Shown: piece after piece, positions 17,968 to 27,418 of the stretch
How the letters are laid out: each line of letters opens with the position of its first letter
Numbering within the stretch: the first letter of the stretch is position 1
Assembly: GCF_000265295.1 (NCBI RefSeq)
Contig: NC_018002.1
Span: 1,178,001-1,242,000 of the forward strand
Source: Sulfurospirillum barnesii SES-3
Lineage (GTDB): Bacteria > Campylobacterota > Campylobacteria > Campylobacterales > Sulfurospirillaceae
Direction: 5' to 3'
DNA: 64,000 bases
Made by a program: the position numbers and the translations under genes
Notes under the pieces: model-generated
Seen by the model: the letters and a program-made list of their open reading frames with translations, nothing else
Database searches by the model: none
Told to the model about the DNA's origin: nothing

Positions 17968-19507
17968 AGATTTTTTGACTGTACCCTAAATCTTTCAGTG
18001 TAGCTTTGTCTGTCCCTTTCGCACCAATAATGCGAGGAGTAATCACAAAAACAAGCTCTTTGGTTTTAAGCGTCTCTTCTGAATGCTTAAAGGCTTCACC
18101 CAGAAAAGGAATACTGCTTAAAAGAGGTACACTTGAATTTTCTTGACCTCTCTCCGATGCAATAAGACCCCCTAAAATAATCGTACTACCATCATTTACT
18201 TTCACCACAGTAGAGAGCTTTTTCTCTTGAGTATCTGGCGCCATAACCCTTTCATTCCCAACACTTCTTTGGGCATCATCGCTTGCATATTTAAAGCTAC
18301 TCACCGATGGATTGATGCGTAAAATAATCTCATTATCTTCTGAAATTTCAGGGGTGATATTCAGCAAAACACCGATAAAAATAGAGTAGTTTGTGTAGGT
18401 TGTCGTTAGTGTTGTATTAGTTGTTGCAGCGGTATTCGTGGTATCCTCTGGAACACGGTAATTAATATTATCTCCAATGGTAATAAGGGCTTGTTGGTTA
18501 TTCATGGTTAAAACTTTTGGACTTGAAACCACTTTTGCATCCCCACTGCTGCCTAAAAAATCAATTAAGCCAGAGACAGAAAAAACGGCATCATTAACAA
18601 CGGTTAGATTATTATATGTTCGAGTAATAGCAGAATCAATAGCGGTATCAGAGGATGTAGAACTTGTATTAGTGTATGTATGGCTTGTTCGATTATTATT
18701 GTTACTGTTATTAAATATACTACTGCTACTAAATCCTAAAGAAAATTTACTCCAATCAATACCTGTTTTATTGGTGTTATCCAGAGCCACCGAAATAATA
18801 GAAACATCAATGAGTACTTGTTTATGTAAGCGTTCTCTTAGAAGATCAATATAGTCTTTCGCACGGTCTAACTGTTTTTTGGTAGCGGTCACTGTAATAA
18901 TTCCAGCATTAGCATTAATCATAGGAGATTGTGCATGATAACTCTCTGCACCTGTGTTAATAACAGCCATCAGTTCGGTAGCAATTGTTTTCCAAAAATC
19001 AAAGGTCTCATTAGAAGAAATACTGTTTTGGCTTTGCATGGTCTGATCTTTTGTTCCACCTTCTTCTGTAGGAGTGGAATCAACCGATGCATTAATCACC
19101 GCAGTACCTGTGCGTACGGAGGTAACATAATCGACTTTAAATGATTTTGTTGCCAGTGCAGAAATTTTTAGAAAATTTTTATCGTAGGTGTAGAAAAGAT
19201 CATTGTCATGAATGACAATTTGAAACACTTCATCTAAAGAGAGGTTTTTTATATTAATACCATTGAGATTTTTAGCCAGAAGCTTCTCTGCCTCAGCATC
19301 TTTTACAACAATACTAAAGTCACACATTTCAGCCAATTCATTTAAAAATTCAGCCCCAGTTGCTTTGTTGTTGGTTTTAATGGTAAAGGAACGATACTCA
19401 CATGCATTTCTATTTTTTTCAGCACCTAAAAGAGGTGAAAGGGCAAGCGTTACCAACGCTATCAATGCGATAAATTTATTTGGAAAATATCTGGATGTTA
19501 TGTGCAT
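17960..19507 (-). CDS. mshL: Secretin, MSHA/type II family (MshL/CtsD-like)
   Basis: Outer-membrane gated channel. 515 residues: signal peptide (about 1-29), an N-terminal STN/N0-like domain (GINIKNLSLDEVFQIV), an N1-type domain near 205-235, and a C-terminal secretin domain (about 240-505) with VSSPKVLTMNNQQALITIGDN and VNDGSTIILGGLI. A Ser/Thr/Asn-rich insert lies near 265-295. In this setting it would be the outer-membrane pore for DNA or pseudopili. It overlaps both neighbouring genes (32 and 8 bases). Confidence 0.92.
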   Translation of the reverse strand: MHITSRYFPNKFIALIALVTLALSPLLGAEKNRNACEYRSFTIKTNNKATGAEFLNELAEMCDFSIVVKDAEAEKLLAKNLNGINIKNLSLDEVFQIVIHDNDLFYTYDKNFLKISALATKSFKVDYVTSVRTGTAVINASVDSTPTEEGGTKDQTMQSQNSISSNETFDFWKTIATELMAVINTGAESYHAQSPMINANAGIITVTATKKQLDRAKDYIDLLRERLHKQVLIDVSIISVALDNTNKTGIDWSKFSLGFSSSSIFNNSNNNNRTSHTYTNTSSTSSDTAIDSAITRTYNNLTVVNDAVFSVSGLIDFLGSSGDAKVVSSPKVLTMNNQQALITIGDNINYRVPEDTTNTAATTNTTLTTTYTNYSIFIGVLLNITPEISEDNEIILRINPSVSSFKYASDDAQRSVGNERVMAPDTQEKKLSTVVKVNDGSTIILGGLIASERGQENSSVPLLSSIPFLGEAFKHSEETLKTKELVFVITPRIIGAKGTDKATLKDLGYSQKIYE

Positions 19508-19904
19508 CTTTTGTCCTTAGTAAAAGTTCTTTTTGTTCAATTCCATTTTTGAGAATAACACGATTCGAAGAAACATCACTGAGCTCAAAAAGCCCAACGA
19601 AATCATTTTTTTTATACCATGTTCCATCAATTTTTGCTTTTTGATTTAAGGTTGCTTCAAGGATATAAGCAGGTTCATGAATACTTGCATTCGTATCTTC
19701 TCCCTCAAGAGGTTTTGTCATAACAACAAAAGGGTTTTCCAATGAATCAATCATAATGGCATTGGCACCTAAGCGTTTTTCTGCAATTTTATCAAATAGA
19801 GTATCGTAAACCTTTTTATCATTATTTAATGAAACAAGATCGTTTGAATAGAGTACATTAACAATGAGTAAACAGAGGATACTTTTTATACCGATTGTTT
19901 TCAA
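19476..19904 (-). CDS. Small secreted/periplasmic PilP- or MshK-like protein
   Basis: 142 residues with a signal-like start (MKTIGIKSILCLLIVNVLYS) and a C-terminal beta-rich part that includes GTWYKKNDFVGLFELSDV, as in small periplasmic pilus proteins that link the inner complex to the secretin. TTG at 19904 was chosen because it overlaps the preceding stop (TTGA) and opens directly into a signal peptide. Function is inferred from position (mshK slot, directly before the secretin gene). Confidence 0.7.
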   Translation of the reverse strand: MKTIGIKSILCLLIVNVLYSNDLVSLNNDKKVYDTLFDKIAEKRLGANAIMIDSLENPFVVMTKPLEGEDTNASIHEPAYILEATLNQKAKIDGTWYKKNDFVGLFELSDVSSNRVILKNGIEQKELLLRTKDAHNIQIFSK

Positions 19905-20551
19905 TATTTCATCCCCCAAATGGCAATATTAAACTCCCCTTCTAATTCTTCTTTCCCTAGCCATGTAAGATCATGAATATCCACTACCAACTCACTCTCC
20001 TCAATAGCATTCATAAATTTCATTGTATTTGCAAAAGACCCATTAAACGTAAGTTTTAAACTTAAAATTTGTTCAATTTTTTGCAGATTTGGTTCATTCA
20101 TTTTGTTTTCAAGAAGTTTAATTTTTACAGAATATTTTTGTGCCAAGAAGGTAATAGAATCAATAAATTTTGCCCAATTTTCATTATTGAAAAGTAAATA
20201 GGAAAGGTCTCTTAATTTGGTATCAATATACAAATTGGTATCTTGCGTTTTTTCAAACAGTATTTTTGCATCTTCTATTTCTAAGGTCACTTTTTTGATG
20301 AAATAGTTTGAATCACCCTCTTTTGAAACAGAGGCAAGATACGCTTGTTCATCACGAAGTTTTCTCTCTATTTCTTGTGCGTTTCTTTGGGTTCTTTTTA
20401 GTAAATCCTGTGTTATAGGACTCACATACGAGTAAGTAAAAAAAGCAATAGAAGCAAAAATCATTAAGAAAATTAAGTAGACCTCGCTCTCTTTTTTATC
20501 GCCAAAGTAACGATCAATCTTATTTAAAAGCGTATCAATACGGTTATTCAT
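19901..20551 (-). CDS. PilO/MshJ-like inner-membrane assembly protein
   Basis: 216 residues: cytoplasmic start, one membrane segment at about 23-41 (VYLIFLMIFASIAFFTYSYV), a coiled coil (about 45-105), then a ferredoxin-like half (KIEQILSLKLTFNGSFANTMKFMNAIEESELVV) typical of PilO/MshJ. It would form the inner-membrane subassembly with the product of the upstream gene. It overlaps neighbours by 8 and 4 bases. Confidence 0.75.
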   Translation of the reverse strand: MNNRIDTLLNKIDRYFGDKKESEVYLIFLMIFASIAFFTYSYVSPITQDLLKRTQRNAQEIERKLRDEQAYLASVSKEGDSNYFIKKVTLEIEDAKILFEKTQDTNLYIDTKLRDLSYLLFNNENWAKFIDSITFLAQKYSVKIKLLENKMNEPNLQKIEQILSLKLTFNGSFANTMKFMNAIEESELVVDIHDLTWLGKEELEGEFNIAIWGMKY

Positions 20552-22070
20552 GGCTCAATCCTATTGCTATTTTACTTGTATAGAATTTTAACGTATCATC
20601 GTATTGGATTTTGTCCGTGTTGACATAGTATGTTTTTAAAGCAGTTAAATCTTTGATAAATTCTGTAATTTTCTTTTCATCGCTATTGCGTATATTAAAA
20701 TGAAAGACATTTTTTTTGAACTCTATGGATTCTAATCTGCACCCATTCTTATTGGATAAAGCAAAAATTTCTGTCAGAACGACTGCTTTCATTGGATAGG
20801 ATATTTTTTTACTGTAAATTTCATTTAATAATTTTTTTCTAAATTCAAATTTAGAAGTTTCACTGCTAACTAAAGCATCAATTTTTGCTTTTTCTGTTTT
20901 TAAAAGAGCTAATTCTTGACGAATAAGGGAAGTTTGTTGAACAATGGTGTTGTACGTATTTGTTTGTTGATTCATTTTTAGAGTTAAAAAGGAGTGATAA
21001 ACAAATTGGTACGCAGGATAGGCAAAACCAATAAGAAGACTTACCGCCATAACACCTAATAATTTACCAGCGGGTCTTTCTTTTAAGGCAGGAGGACGTT
21101 TGTAGAGTGAGAAATTGAGCCTATCATCTAGGTTTTCTATATAATGCTGTGCTGTTAGCATCATCAGAATATGTATTTGATCAATATACCACTCTTTTGA
21201 ATTAATCGCTATATTAAAATTAAATTCAAAAGGCTCTAGCCCTAAATAATTTTTTGTGTATTCATCTGTTCCAAAAAAAGAACCTACTTCTGAGCCTATA
21301 TAAATTTTATCGACATAATCAATGGCGTATGTTCGTTTAGTGAAAACAAGCACATCACTGATGTATAAAAATATTTCTTCAAACAGTTGTGCTAAATACT
21401 CTTTATACAGCGTATTAGACTTTCTTAGACCCTCGTGGGTAAGAAGCTTATAAAAATCATCCTCATCAATACGTTCACCCATAAGTTCACAAAATTTTTC
21501 ATTCATTTCACGTAAAGAGTAGTGAAGCGATTTTGAGTAGAGGTATTCACCGTTTTTATAAAGCGCTAAAAAAGCATCAGCTTTTTGAAAATAGACAAAA
21601 CCGTGTGTGCCATCCGCATCAATGAAGTTTTTATGATAGAGCGATTTTAAAAGAAAAGGAGCGGTTGTAATGTAATCAATATAAGGAATTTTATCACACA
21701 CAAAACGGAATTTTGTGTTGAGAAGGTTTGTGTCAATTAGAAAAACATTAAAGGATCTATTTTTTGTATCGCTTGAATCGGTTTCCGTATAATTCATGCT
21801 ATAGGCAATCGAAGAATCCAGTGCCAGTTCGTCATATACTTTGATTTCAATAGCATCGTTTATATCACTATCAGGAATGTTTCGGCTAATGTCAATAATG
21901 GTGCTAATAACATCACGTGTGTGTAAATAGGAGATGAAAAAAGCGTCTTTATTGCTTTTTTCAAGATTATTCAGTTTGATTTCATTTTTAGAATAGATAT
22001 AAGAGGCAAGAGTTTGTGAATCAATGGAGATAATCTCTGTCGTAGAACGCTTCCCCTCATGTATATTCAT
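20544..22070 (-). CDS. PilM/PilN-like fused assembly protein (MshI position)
   Basis: About 508 residues. The N-terminal 300 look like the actin-like PilM/GspL part; a membrane segment sits near 330-350 (LLGVMAVSLLIGFAYPAYQFV) and a PilN-like coiled coil and ferredoxin-like domain follow. So PilM and PilN functions appear fused, as in MshI. ATG at 22070 was preferred because AAAAGG stands eight bases upstream; a TTG at 22139 would overlap era and lacks a site. It is the first gene of the secretion cluster, 50 bases after era. Confidence 0.75.
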   Translation of the reverse strand: MNIHEGKRSTTEIISIDSQTLASYIYSKNEIKLNNLEKSNKDAFFISYLHTRDVISTIIDISRNIPDSDINDAIEIKVYDELALDSSIAYSMNYTETDSSDTKNRSFNVFLIDTNLLNTKFRFVCDKIPYIDYITTAPFLLKSLYHKNFIDADGTHGFVYFQKADAFLALYKNGEYLYSKSLHYSLREMNEKFCELMGERIDEDDFYKLLTHEGLRKSNTLYKEYLAQLFEEIFLYISDVLVFTKRTYAIDYVDKIYIGSEVGSFFGTDEYTKNYLGLEPFEFNFNIAINSKEWYIDQIHILMMLTAQHYIENLDDRLNFSLYKRPPALKERPAGKLLGVMAVSLLIGFAYPAYQFVYHSFLTLKMNQQTNTYNTIVQQTSLIRQELALLKTEKAKIDALVSSETSKFEFRKKLLNEIYSKKISYPMKAVVLTEIFALSNKNGCRLESIEFKKNVFHFNIRNSDEKKITEFIKDLTALKTYYVNTDKIQYDDTLKFYTSKIAIGLSHE

Positions 22071-22119
22071 TTTTAAAACCTTTTCATGTGTAAATTTACT
22101 ATTTTTTATTGAGTGTGTT

Positions 22120-23010
22120 TTATTCGACCGCGTAACCAATTTTTTTCAAGAGGTCTTTGTCTTGACTCCACCCTTGTTTCACCACTACCACTAATTTTAA
22201 GAAAAGGCGTTTTTGTGACAAAGATTCTATCAGTTTTCGTGCGTGTGAGCCAATACGTTTAATGGTTTGCCCCTCTTTACCGATAATAATCCCTTTTTGG
22301 CTCTTTTTATCGACAATAATAGTAGCATAAATGTTGTCGATTGTCTCTTTTTCTTCTACTTTATCAATAATAACATCTGCAAAATAAGGTATTTCATCAC
22401 TGGTATTCTCAAAAATAGCTTCACGAATAAGTTCTTTATAAATATCACGAGAACGCTCTGTTGTAAGGATTTCAGGGTCATACAGGTACGGGTGTTCTGG
22501 CATATATTTTGAAATGGCTTCCAAAAGATAGGATTGTGAGGTTCCTTTTTTGATGGAAACGGGGACTAAGGCAGCAAATTTGTCTTGATATGCTTGGTAT
22601 TCACCTAGCTTATCAAAAAGGGCTGTTTGTGAAATCGTGTCTGTTTTACTGAGCAAAACCATATGCGGGGTATTGCGTTTATTTAAGGATAAAAAATCAC
22701 TGTAATTTTGAAGAGAGTCACTTGCTGGGGCTAAAAATAAAATAAGATCACAATCGCCCATGGCTTTCATGGCCTCTTCAAGCATAAATTGATTTAAAAG
22801 GCGCTCTTGTTCATGAATACCTGGGGTGTCAATGAAAATAATTTGCGTATTTTCATGCATAGCAATAATATTTAAGCGTTTTCGTGTGGCATTGGCTTTA
22901 TGCGAAACAAGGGCTAGTTTTTCACCTACGAGCCAGTTGAGTAGGGAGCTTTTCCCTGCATTAGGTCTGCCGATGACTGCAACGTAGCCTGTTTTTGTTT
23001 TTTCGTTCAT
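22120..23010 (-). CDS. era: Ribosome-biogenesis GTPase Era
   Basis: GTPase that binds 16S rRNA and helps 30S maturation. 296 residues: G1 GRPNAGKSS near 14-22, G3 DTPG near 61-64, G4 SKTD near 121-124, and a C-terminal KH domain with GIIIGKEGQTIKRIGSHAR. It is followed by the secretion genes on the same strand and preceded by hslU with a 13-base gap, so it likely belongs to the same long operon. Confidence 0.97.
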   Translation of the reverse strand: MNEKTKTGYVAVIGRPNAGKSSLLNWLVGEKLALVSHKANATRKRLNIIAMHENTQIIFIDTPGIHEQERLLNQFMLEEAMKAMGDCDLILFLAPASDSLQNYSDFLSLNKRNTPHMVLLSKTDTISQTALFDKLGEYQAYQDKFAALVPVSIKKGTSQSYLLEAISKYMPEHPYLYDPEILTTERSRDIYKELIREAIFENTSDEIPYFADVIIDKVEEKETIDNIYATIIVDKKSQKGIIIGKEGQTIKRIGSHARKLIESLSQKRLFLKLVVVVKQGWSQDKDLLKKIGYAVE

Positions 23011-23023
23011 TGTACTTCTTTAC

Positions 23024-24349
23024 TTATAAAATATAGCGACTGCTATCTTCGCTCTCTACGATGGCATCAAGCTTTTCATGGACAAGTTCTTTGTTTACAT
23101 GTAAGGTTTCGCCACTGTGTTCATCGGCTGTATAACTAATGTCTTCTAAGACTTTTTCAATAATGGTATGCAAACGTCGTGCCCCAATATCTTCTGTTTT
23201 TTCATTGGTAATCTGCGCAATTTTAGCGATAGAGCGAATGGCTTCATCTTCAAAGACAAGTTCAACACCCTCGGTTTTCAACAAGGCTTGGTATTGACGA
23301 AGCAATGAATTTTTAGGTTGTGTTAAAATTTGATACAAAACCTCTTCTGTGAGAGAATTGAGTTCAACACGCAGTGGAAAACGTCCTTGTAATTCAGGAA
23401 TTAAATCGCTGGGTTTGCTCACATGAAAAGCACCTGCTGAGATAAAAAGGATGTGGTCTGTTTTAATACTGCCATACTTGGTATTGACATCACTGCCCTC
23501 AACAATAGGGAGTAAATCTCGCTGAACACCTTCTTTGCTTGGGTCACTGCGGTGCGACATGGACGCACTCACTGCAATTTTATCAATCTCATCAATAAAG
23601 ATAATACCGCCATTTTGCGCTCGCTCTCTGGCTTCACTCTTTACCGCTTCCATATCTAATAGTTTCTCGCTGGCTTCGCTTTTGAGTGCTTCTTTCGCAT
23701 CTTTGACCCGCATCTCTTTTTTAATGGGAGCATGTCCTGAGCCTAAAATTTTGATGAAGGATTCTTGCACCTTAATCATTTCAGGAGGAAGCGATGAATC
23801 ACCTAAGTCAGAACTGTTTTGAGCTATTTCAATTTCAATTTTGAGTTCATCCAGCTCACCATCACGAAGCTTCTGACGCATTTTTTCAACACTTTTTTCA
23901 TAATCACTTTTTTTCTCTTCACTCACACCTTTAGGAAGAGGAGGAAGAAGCTTTTCAATAATGGTTTTTTCTACATGTAAAGCAATATCAGCTTGATTTT
24001 TTTCCTTGTGTTCTGCTTTGACAAGGTTAATAGATGCCATCATCAAATCTCTGACCATCGACTCAACATCACGCCCTACAAAACCCACTTCTGTATATTT
24101 ACTTGCTTCAACTTTCACAAAGGGCAAGGAGAGCATTTTTGCCATACGTCTAGCAATTTCGGTTTTACCTACCCCTGTTGAACCAATCATGAGAATATTT
24201 TTTGGCATGACTTCCTCAGCCATATCCCCTTCAAGTTTAAGGCGACGGTAACGATTTCGAAGGGCTATTGCAATCGCTTTTTTGGCATTAAACTGTCCAA
24301 TAATATACTCATCCAAATACGCAACGGTTTGTTTAGGTGTTAAATTCAT
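23024..24349 (-). CDS. hslU: HslU ATPase subunit of the HslUV protease
   Basis: AAA+ unfoldase that feeds proteins to the HslV chamber. 441 residues: Walker [10 protein letters not shown] near 57-65, [10 protein letters not shown] pore-region motif near 88-97, Walker [11 protein letters not shown] near 248-257, C-terminal sensor-2 [16 protein letters not shown]. The I-domain is in the middle (about 110-240). The start overlaps hslV by 4 bases. Two ACATGTAA sites lie within the gene. Confidence 0.97.
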   Translation of the reverse strand: MNLTPKQTVAYLDEYIIGQFNAKKAIAIALRNRYRRLKLEGDMAEEVMPKNILMIGSTGVGKTEIARRMAKMLSLPFVKVEASKYTEVGFVGRDVESMVRDLMMASINLVKAEHKEKNQADIALHVEKTIIEKLLPPLPKGVSEEKKSDYEKSVEKMRQKLRDGELDELKIEIEIAQNSSDLGDSSLPPEMIKVQESFIKILGSGHAPIKKEMRVKDAKEALKSEASEKLLDMEAVKSEARERAQNGGIIFIDEIDKIAVSASMSHRSDPSKEGVQRDLLPIVEGSDVNTKYGSIKTDHILFISAGAFHVSKPSDLIPELQGRFPLRVELNSLTEEVLYQILTQPKNSLLRQYQALLKTEGVELVFEDEAIRSIAKIAQITNEKTEDIGARRLHTIIEKVLEDISYTADEHSGETLHVNKELVHEKLDAIVESEDSSRYIL

Positions 24350-24891
24350 GCTTCTTTACTCTCTAGGACAAAGGTTTTAATGCGATCATTGGTGTAAATA
24401 CACAATTCGCTGGCAATTTTAAGGCTCTCTTTGACAAGGGTTTCCTCATCTAATGAGGCATGTCTATCTAGCGCACGGGCTGCAGATATGGCATAGTTTC
24501 CACCACTACCAATGGCTGCAATTTTTCCATCTTCTGGTTCTACCACATCTCCCGTGCCACTTAAAATAAAAATGTGCTCACAGTTTAAAACAATCATCAT
24601 TGCTTCTAAACGTCGAAGCATTTTATCTTTGCGCCACTCTTTGGAAAATTCAATAACTGATTTATACAAATCACCTTTTTTCTGCTCTAAGATATTTTCA
24701 AACATATCAAAAAGATTAAACGCATCGGCGGTACTGCCAGCAAAACCAGCTAAAATTTGACCATTATAGAGTTTACGAATTTTGGTTGCGTTATTTTTTA
24801 AAACGGTATTGCCAAATGTGACTTGTCCATCACCGCCAATAACCGCTTTTTTATCGCCACGGCACGCAAGAATGGTGGTTGCTTCAAACAT
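24346..24891 (-). CDS. hslV: HslV peptidase subunit of the HslUV protease
   Basis: Threonine peptidase forming a double hexamer. 181 residues: [27 protein letters not shown]. Processing before the first Thr of TTIL would remove MFEA and expose the catalytic threonine, a short propeptide like that of other Campylobacterota. [14 protein letters not shown] near 128-141 is the conserved C-terminal block. It lies 5 bases after rplI and overlaps hslU. Confidence 0.96.
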   Translation of the reverse strand: MFEATTILACRGDKKAVIGGDGQVTFGNTVLKNNATKIRKLYNGQILAGFAGSTADAFNLFDMFENILEQKKGDLYKSVIEFSKEWRKDKMLRRLEAMMIVLNCEHIFILSGTGDVVEPEDGKIAAIGSGGNYAISAARALDRHASLDEETLVKESLKIASELCIYTNDRIKTFVLESKEA

Positions 24892-24896
24892 AGTGT

Positions 24897-25343
24897 TTAT
24901 TCTCCGATAATAATCAACGCTAATTTAGCATGAATACCATGCCCTAGCTTGATGCTAATGTCAAAATTGCCAGTAGTTTTGATAGGATGTTCCATCTCAA
25001 CCATTTTTTTATCGATTTCAATGCCATATTGGTCTTTAAGCTCATGGGCAATTTCGTCTTTGGTTACAGCACCAAATAAACTTCCATTAGCGCCTAGTTT
25101 TCGTTTTAGTGTAAGTTTTAATTCGGCGATTTTTTTCTCAATACTTTTTAAATTAGCAAGCTCTTCAGCATCTTGTGCTGCTTTTTTGCGCTGATCAGAT
25201 TCGTATTTACGAAGTACCTCATTGGTAGCTAAAAGCGCAAAGCCTTTACCAATTAAAAAGTTTTGACCGTAGCCATCTTTTACCTCTTTAAGTTCACCTT
25301 TTTTTCCAAGGTCTTTAACATCTTTAATCAATAAAACTTTCAT
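24897..25343 (-). CDS. rplI: 50S ribosomal protein L9
   Basis: Binds 23S rRNA at the base of the L1 stalk. 148 residues, normal length, with the N-terminal signature [30 protein letters not shown], a long connecting helix and a C-terminal domain (about 75-148). It is placed one base after the rhodanese-like gene, directly before hslV. Confidence 0.97.
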   Translation of the reverse strand: MKVLLIKDVKDLGKKGELKEVKDGYGQNFLIGKGFALLATNEVLRKYESDQRKKAAQDAEELANLKSIEKKIAELKLTLKRKLGANGSLFGAVTKDEIAHELKDQYGIEIDKKMVEMEHPIKTTGNFDISIKLGHGIHAKLALIIIGE

Positions 25344-25769
25344 TTATTTTCCTTCAGTTCTAATATTTTTTGGAAGTGGGGCATTTTTGATTTTTTCACC
25401 TTTATACTCAATAATGCCCCCATGCAAATGGGCAATATTTGAAAAGCCCATACGCTTTAAAATATGTAACAGTTGCAGTGTTCGGTTGGCACTTCTACAA
25501 TAAAAAATAAGCAAAGTACCATGGAGCTTTTTAAGCTGCTCCATGTGAAGGTGAATGGTTGATGTAGGAAGCAAGAGATCCGTTCCTTTGATACTGAGCT
25601 GTGTATATTCGTATATTTCTCGAATATCAACCAGTAAAAAATTAAGCTTTCCTTGTGCTCTTAAATTGAGCATTACATGTAATGTTTCAGGCGTGACTTC
25701 TAAGCTCTTTGTGAGCGTTTGTACTAAATTCATAAGGGCTTCTTCACTCCATTCATCTGGTAAATCCAT
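25344..25769 (-). CDS. Rhodanese-like domain protein
   Basis: 141 residues from ATG at 25769. The rhodanese fold is visible as LLVDIREIYEY near 46-56 and the active loop FYCRSANRT with Cys91, plus HLHGGIIEY near the end. Single-domain rhodaneses move sulfane sulfur; the substrate is unknown. A much longer in-frame start would run into argG, and the shorter one, 7 bases after the argG stop, is preferred. A TTACATGTAA at 25673-25682 is read as LHVM. Confidence 0.85.
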   Translation of the reverse strand: MDLPDEWSEEALMNLVQTLTKSLEVTPETLHVMLNLRAQGKLNFLLVDIREIYEYTQLSIKGTDLLLPTSTIHLHMEQLKKLHGTLLIFYCRSANRTLQLLHILKRMGFSNIAHLHGGIIEYKGEKIKNAPLPKNIRTEGK

Positions 25770-25776
25770 ACTAAAT

Positions 25777-27006
25777 TTATGCTTTGCCTTGTTTTTTTCT
25801 ATTTTTACCGCTAATAATAAAGCGAAGTGCGTTGAGTTTAATAAACCCTTCTGCATCTTTTTGGTTATAGACTTCATCTTCTTCAAACGTACAAAATGCT
25901 TCATTGAAAAGATTGTTGGTTTTCGAATCTCTTCCAATCACAGAAACATTACCTTTGTAAAGTTTGAGTTTAACCGTGCCGTTGACGCTCTCTTGTGATT
26001 TGTCAATCGCTGCTTGCATCATTTCACGCTCTGGTGAGAACCAAAAACCGTTGTAAATTGTTTTTGCATAGCGAGGCATAATCTCATCTTTAAAGTGTGC
26101 CGCTTCACGATCCAGCGTAATGCTCTCAATCGCACGGTGTGCTCGAAGCATAATCGTACCACCTGGTGTTTCATAGCACCCTCTACTTTTCATACCCACA
26201 AAGCGGTTTTCAACGATGTCCGTACGACCAATCCCATGTTTACAACCCAACTCATTAAGTTTGGTAAGCATAGTTGCAGGGCTTAGTGTAACGCCGTTCA
26301 ATGCAACGGGATCGCCTTTTTCATAGGTGATTTCAATGACTTCAGCAACATCAGGTGCTTTTTCAGGGCTTACTGTCCATCGCCACATATCTTCTTCTGG
26401 CTCTGCATTAGGGTTTTCAAGTACCAATCCCTCATACGAGATATGAAGGAGATTTGCATCCATAGAGTAGGGTGATTTACCTGGCTTTTTCTCGATGCTA
26501 ATGCCATTTTTCTCTGCATATGCCAATAATTTTTCACGAGAGTTTAAATCCCACTCACGCCATGGCGCAATAATCACCAAATCGGAATTCATACTAAGAT
26601 ACCCCATCTCAAAACGGACTTGATCATTCCCTTTACCCGTTGCACCATGACTCACGCCATCCGCACCAACAAGGGCTGCAATTTCTGCTTGACGTTTTGC
26701 AATGAGTGGACGTGCAATAGACGTTCCTAAAAGGTATTCACCCTCATAAATTGCATTGGCTCTAAACATAGGAAATACATAGTCTTTAACAAATTCTTCT
26801 TTTAAATCTTCAATAAAAATATTTTCTGGCTTTATGCCCAAAGAGATCGCTTTTTTGCGTGCAGGCTCCAACTCTTCACCTTGACCAATATCAGCCGTAA
26901 AAGTAACCACTTCGCATTTATACTCATCTTGGAGCCATTTCAAAATAATACTGGTATCAAGACCTCCAGAATAGGCTAAAACGACTTTTTTGACATTTTT
27001 TTTCAT
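25777..27006 (-). CDS. argG: Argininosuccinate synthase
   Basis: Joins citrulline and aspartate with ATP in arginine synthesis. 409 residues from ATG at 27006, which has GAGGA upstream; a few more codons to 27021 are open but unsupported. Motifs: P-loop-like AYSGGLDTS at 11-19, and [13 protein letters not shown] near 115-127 that binds aspartate/citrulline. First gene of the long minus-strand run down to 13380. A TTTACATGTAAA at 27088-27099 lies in the upstream region and its minus-strand TTTACA, with TATAAG 18 bases on, could serve as a promoter. Confidence 0.97.
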   Translation of the reverse strand: MKKNVKKVVLAYSGGLDTSIILKWLQDEYKCEVVTFTADIGQGEELEPARKKAISLGIKPENIFIEDLKEEFVKDYVFPMFRANAIYEGEYLLGTSIARPLIAKRQAEIAALVGADGVSHGATGKGNDQVRFEMGYLSMNSDLVIIAPWREWDLNSREKLLAYAEKNGISIEKKPGKSPYSMDANLLHISYEGLVLENPNAEPEEDMWRWTVSPEKAPDVAEVIEITYEKGDPVALNGVTLSPATMLTKLNELGCKHGIGRTDIVENRFVGMKSRGCYETPGGTIMLRAHRAIESITLDREAAHFKDEIMPRYAKTIYNGFWFSPEREMMQAAIDKSQESVNGTVKLKLYKGNVSVIGRDSKTNNLFNEAFCTFEEDEVYNQKDAEGFIKLNALRFIISGKNRKKQGKA

Positions 27007-27169
27007 AGTATGAATCCTCACAGAATTGATAGAATGACGTGATGGTATCGCAAGTTTGTAAAAACTTTGCTTATAATCTTGGATGCCTTTACATGTAAAA
27101 GCTTAAAAAGCAAATTTAAATATTCTTTCGATAAAATGAACACCAAATCCTAATTTAAAGAAGTTTTTG

Positions 27170-27418
27170 ATGCGTGTTGATAAATATTTAAACAGTGTAA
27201 ATCTGACAAAGCGCCGAGCGGTTTCTGAAGATATGTGCAAGAATGGCGTTGTAAGCATCAATGGTATTGTGGTCAAACCTGCCAAAGATGTCAAAGTAGG
27301 GGATATTATTACCCTTACCTATTTAGAAAAAACAATGAAGTATGAAGTCTTGCAAATTCCTGAGACAAAAACGATTCCAAAAACGAAACAAAATGAGTAT
27401 GTAAGGGAAGTTCAATGA
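27170..27418 (+). CDS. S4-domain RNA-binding protein (HslR-like)
   Basis: 82 residues consisting of one S4 domain: MRVDKYLNSVNLTKRRAVSEDMCKNGVVSINGIVVKPAKDVKVGD. The related HslR/RqcP proteins bind stalled 50S-tRNA or rRNA; the role here is inferred. ATG at 27170 with AAAGAAG upstream was chosen over an adjoining upstream TTG. The stop overlaps the trpD start by 4 bases. Confidence 0.88.
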   Translation: MRVDKYLNSVNLTKRRAVSEDMCKNGVVSINGIVVKPAKDVKVGDIITLTYLEKTMKYEVLQIPETKTIPKTKQNEYVREVQ

